DNA of 64,000 nt. Source: RFSX01 sp965248155 (GTDB lineage Bacteria; Bacteroidota; Bacteroidia; Chitinophagales; Saprospiraceae). Under the pieces are notes generated by a model. That model was not told where the DNA came from and searched no databases. It worked only from the letters and a program-made list of their open reading frames with translations. Positions 63,331 to 64,000 of this stretch are shown here, piece after piece. A program made the translations under genes and the position numbers. Within the stretch, counting starts at the first letter, position 1; every line of letters starts with the position of its first letter. The stretch lies in NCBI GenBank assembly GCA_965248155.1, contig CBDFIO010000002.1, positions 1,612,001 to 1,676,000 on the forward strand, given 5' to 3'.

Positions 63331-64000
63331 TTAACTATTTATCAAACTGCCCACAATATTGAGTACTTCATCTCTTTTCTTTTGGGCCTCCTCAAGTATA
63401 TCTTGTGCTGATTTAATTTTTTGCTTCACGTATGCTTTATCATCGAAATCTTTACAATTAATTTCTACGTTAAGGAAAGCGCCATGTATTGCAGTATAAG
63501 CACACAGAGCTCCGACTCCTGCATCTGAAGCAGAAGCTGGATTTCCTTTGCTTCCCATCGCCACCAATAATTCAAATGATGATAATGCTTTTTCCATTAT
63601 TCTAAATGGCACTTCAATTGCATTTTTTGTAGCTTCTGAAATAGCATTTTTGCGTTGCTTTTTTTCTTCATCATTAGCTTTAGGTAGTCTTATTGCAGAT
63701 ATAATATCATTAAATGCATGTGTATCCTCATCAACCAGAAGAATCAAGTCCTCTTTGATAGATTGCCCCCGGGAAGCTATCTCTGAAAATTCAGCCCATC
63801 TGTCATCCCAACCTCTTTTGTGTGAAGACAGGTTAGCAACCATTGTGCCCAGGGAAACACCTAAGGCTCCAACATATGCTGAAATGCTCCCTCCTCCGGG
63901 TGCCGGGCTTTCCGAAGCAGTTTCATTTGCAAATTCATACAAACTCATATTGATCAAAGGCCGATTGTCTTTTTCTTCCAACAAGTATTCAATAACTTTC
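63331..64000 (-). CDS. ftcD: Formimidoyltetrahydrofolate cyclodeaminase domain of an FtcD-like protein (5' end outside window)
   Basis: The frame is open to the window edge, so the TTG at 63982-63984 is probably internal. Upstream residues KVIEYLLEEKDNRPLINM are like the linker between the two halves of bifunctional FtcD. The visible part is the cyclodeaminase: ASESPAPGGGSISAYVG, the helical fold, MEKALSSFELLVAMG and GNPASASDAGVGA. It converts formimino-THF to methenyl-THF in histidine breakdown. It lies 40 bp upstream of the HD-PycTM gene on the same strand, possibly a three-gene operon with DUF1801. Confidence 0.85.
   Translation of the reverse strand, partial: KVIEYLLEEKDNRPLINMSLYEFANETASESPAPGGGSISAYVGALGVSLGTMVANLSSHKRGWDDRWAEFSEIASRGQSIKEDLILLVDEDTHAFNDIISAIRLPKANDEEKKQRKNAISEATKNAIEVPFRIMEKALSSFELLVAMGSKGNPASASDAGVGALCAYTAIHGAFLNVEINCKDFDDKAYVKQKIKSAQDILEEAQKKRDEVLNIVGSLINS

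Noticed and set aside
1..64000. tRNA, rRNA and riboswitch elements
   Set aside because: The longer intergenic gaps (for example 31702-31875 and 58335-58556) were read on both strands. No cloverleaf, rRNA segment or known riboswitch core was recognised.

Overview
The window is AT-rich chromosomal DNA from a member of the Bacteroidota, probably near Saprospiria, Chitinophagia or Cytophagia. The phylum call rests on a 2,522-residue SprA/Sov type IX secretion translocon, a T9SS sorting tail on an esterase, a TonB receptor, a Bacteroidota-type DksA/TraR protein, DUF2480 and DUF6427 proteins, and Bacteroidota-type OmpH, RhlE and alanine dehydrogenase. The class is a guess. No tRNA, rRNA, CRISPR array or prophage block was recognised.

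Region 1 (1-12.4 kb) is accessory and visibly decaying. It holds the end of an SGNH hydrolase, two paralogous TMTC-like membrane glycosyltransferases with TPR tails, and a 2-oxoglutarate/Fe(II) oxygenase between them. Next come a huge YadA-head-like repeat protein with a C-terminal S74 chaperone domain and a UbiA/DprE1-like pair. An IS982-family element has cut the first glycosyltransferase (7-bp target duplication, frame restored when it is removed). An IS1-family element has cut the S74 protein (7-8-bp duplication, frame again restored). Frameshifts or nonsense codons also break the oxygenase, the second glycosyltransferase start, the S74 protein, the DprE1-like oxidase and the IS982 transposase.

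Region 2 (12.4-29.3 kb) is mostly central metabolism and housekeeping: PPi-type phosphofructokinase, an aldo/keto reductase lacking its catalytic tyrosine, MoxR ATPase, a frameshifted T9SS-exported esterase, a HEAT-repeat/cyclophilin lipoprotein, gcvT, a GbsR-type regulator, mitochondrial-type aconitase, htpG split in two, a CDP-alcohol phosphatidyltransferase, alanine dehydrogenase, tsaE and a sensor kinase.

Region 3 (29.2-51.8 kb) is intact: TonB receptor, OmpH, DEAD-box helicase and ligA, then a compact glycogen operon (glgB-glgA-glgC plus a GH31 alpha-glucosidase), mscL, sprA and ruvA.

Region 4 (51.9-64 kb) has bioY, a CNNM/CBS protein, a Dabb lipoprotein, a 50-residue membrane protein, a DinB/YfiT protein, a PqiA-like protein, purQ, DUF6427, hemA, a DksA-type zinc finger, scpB, DUF2480 and DUF1801. 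It ends with a broken fusion of a degenerate HD domain to a Pycsar-effector-like (DUF5706/PycTM) membrane domain, and the cyclodeaminase end of an FtcD-like protein. The HD-PycTM gene, lying between ftcD and DUF1801, is the best candidate for unexplored biology. The clustering of lesions in regions 1-2, against none in the 33-kb intact stretch that includes the 7.5-kb sprA, argues for real gene decay rather than uniform sequence error.
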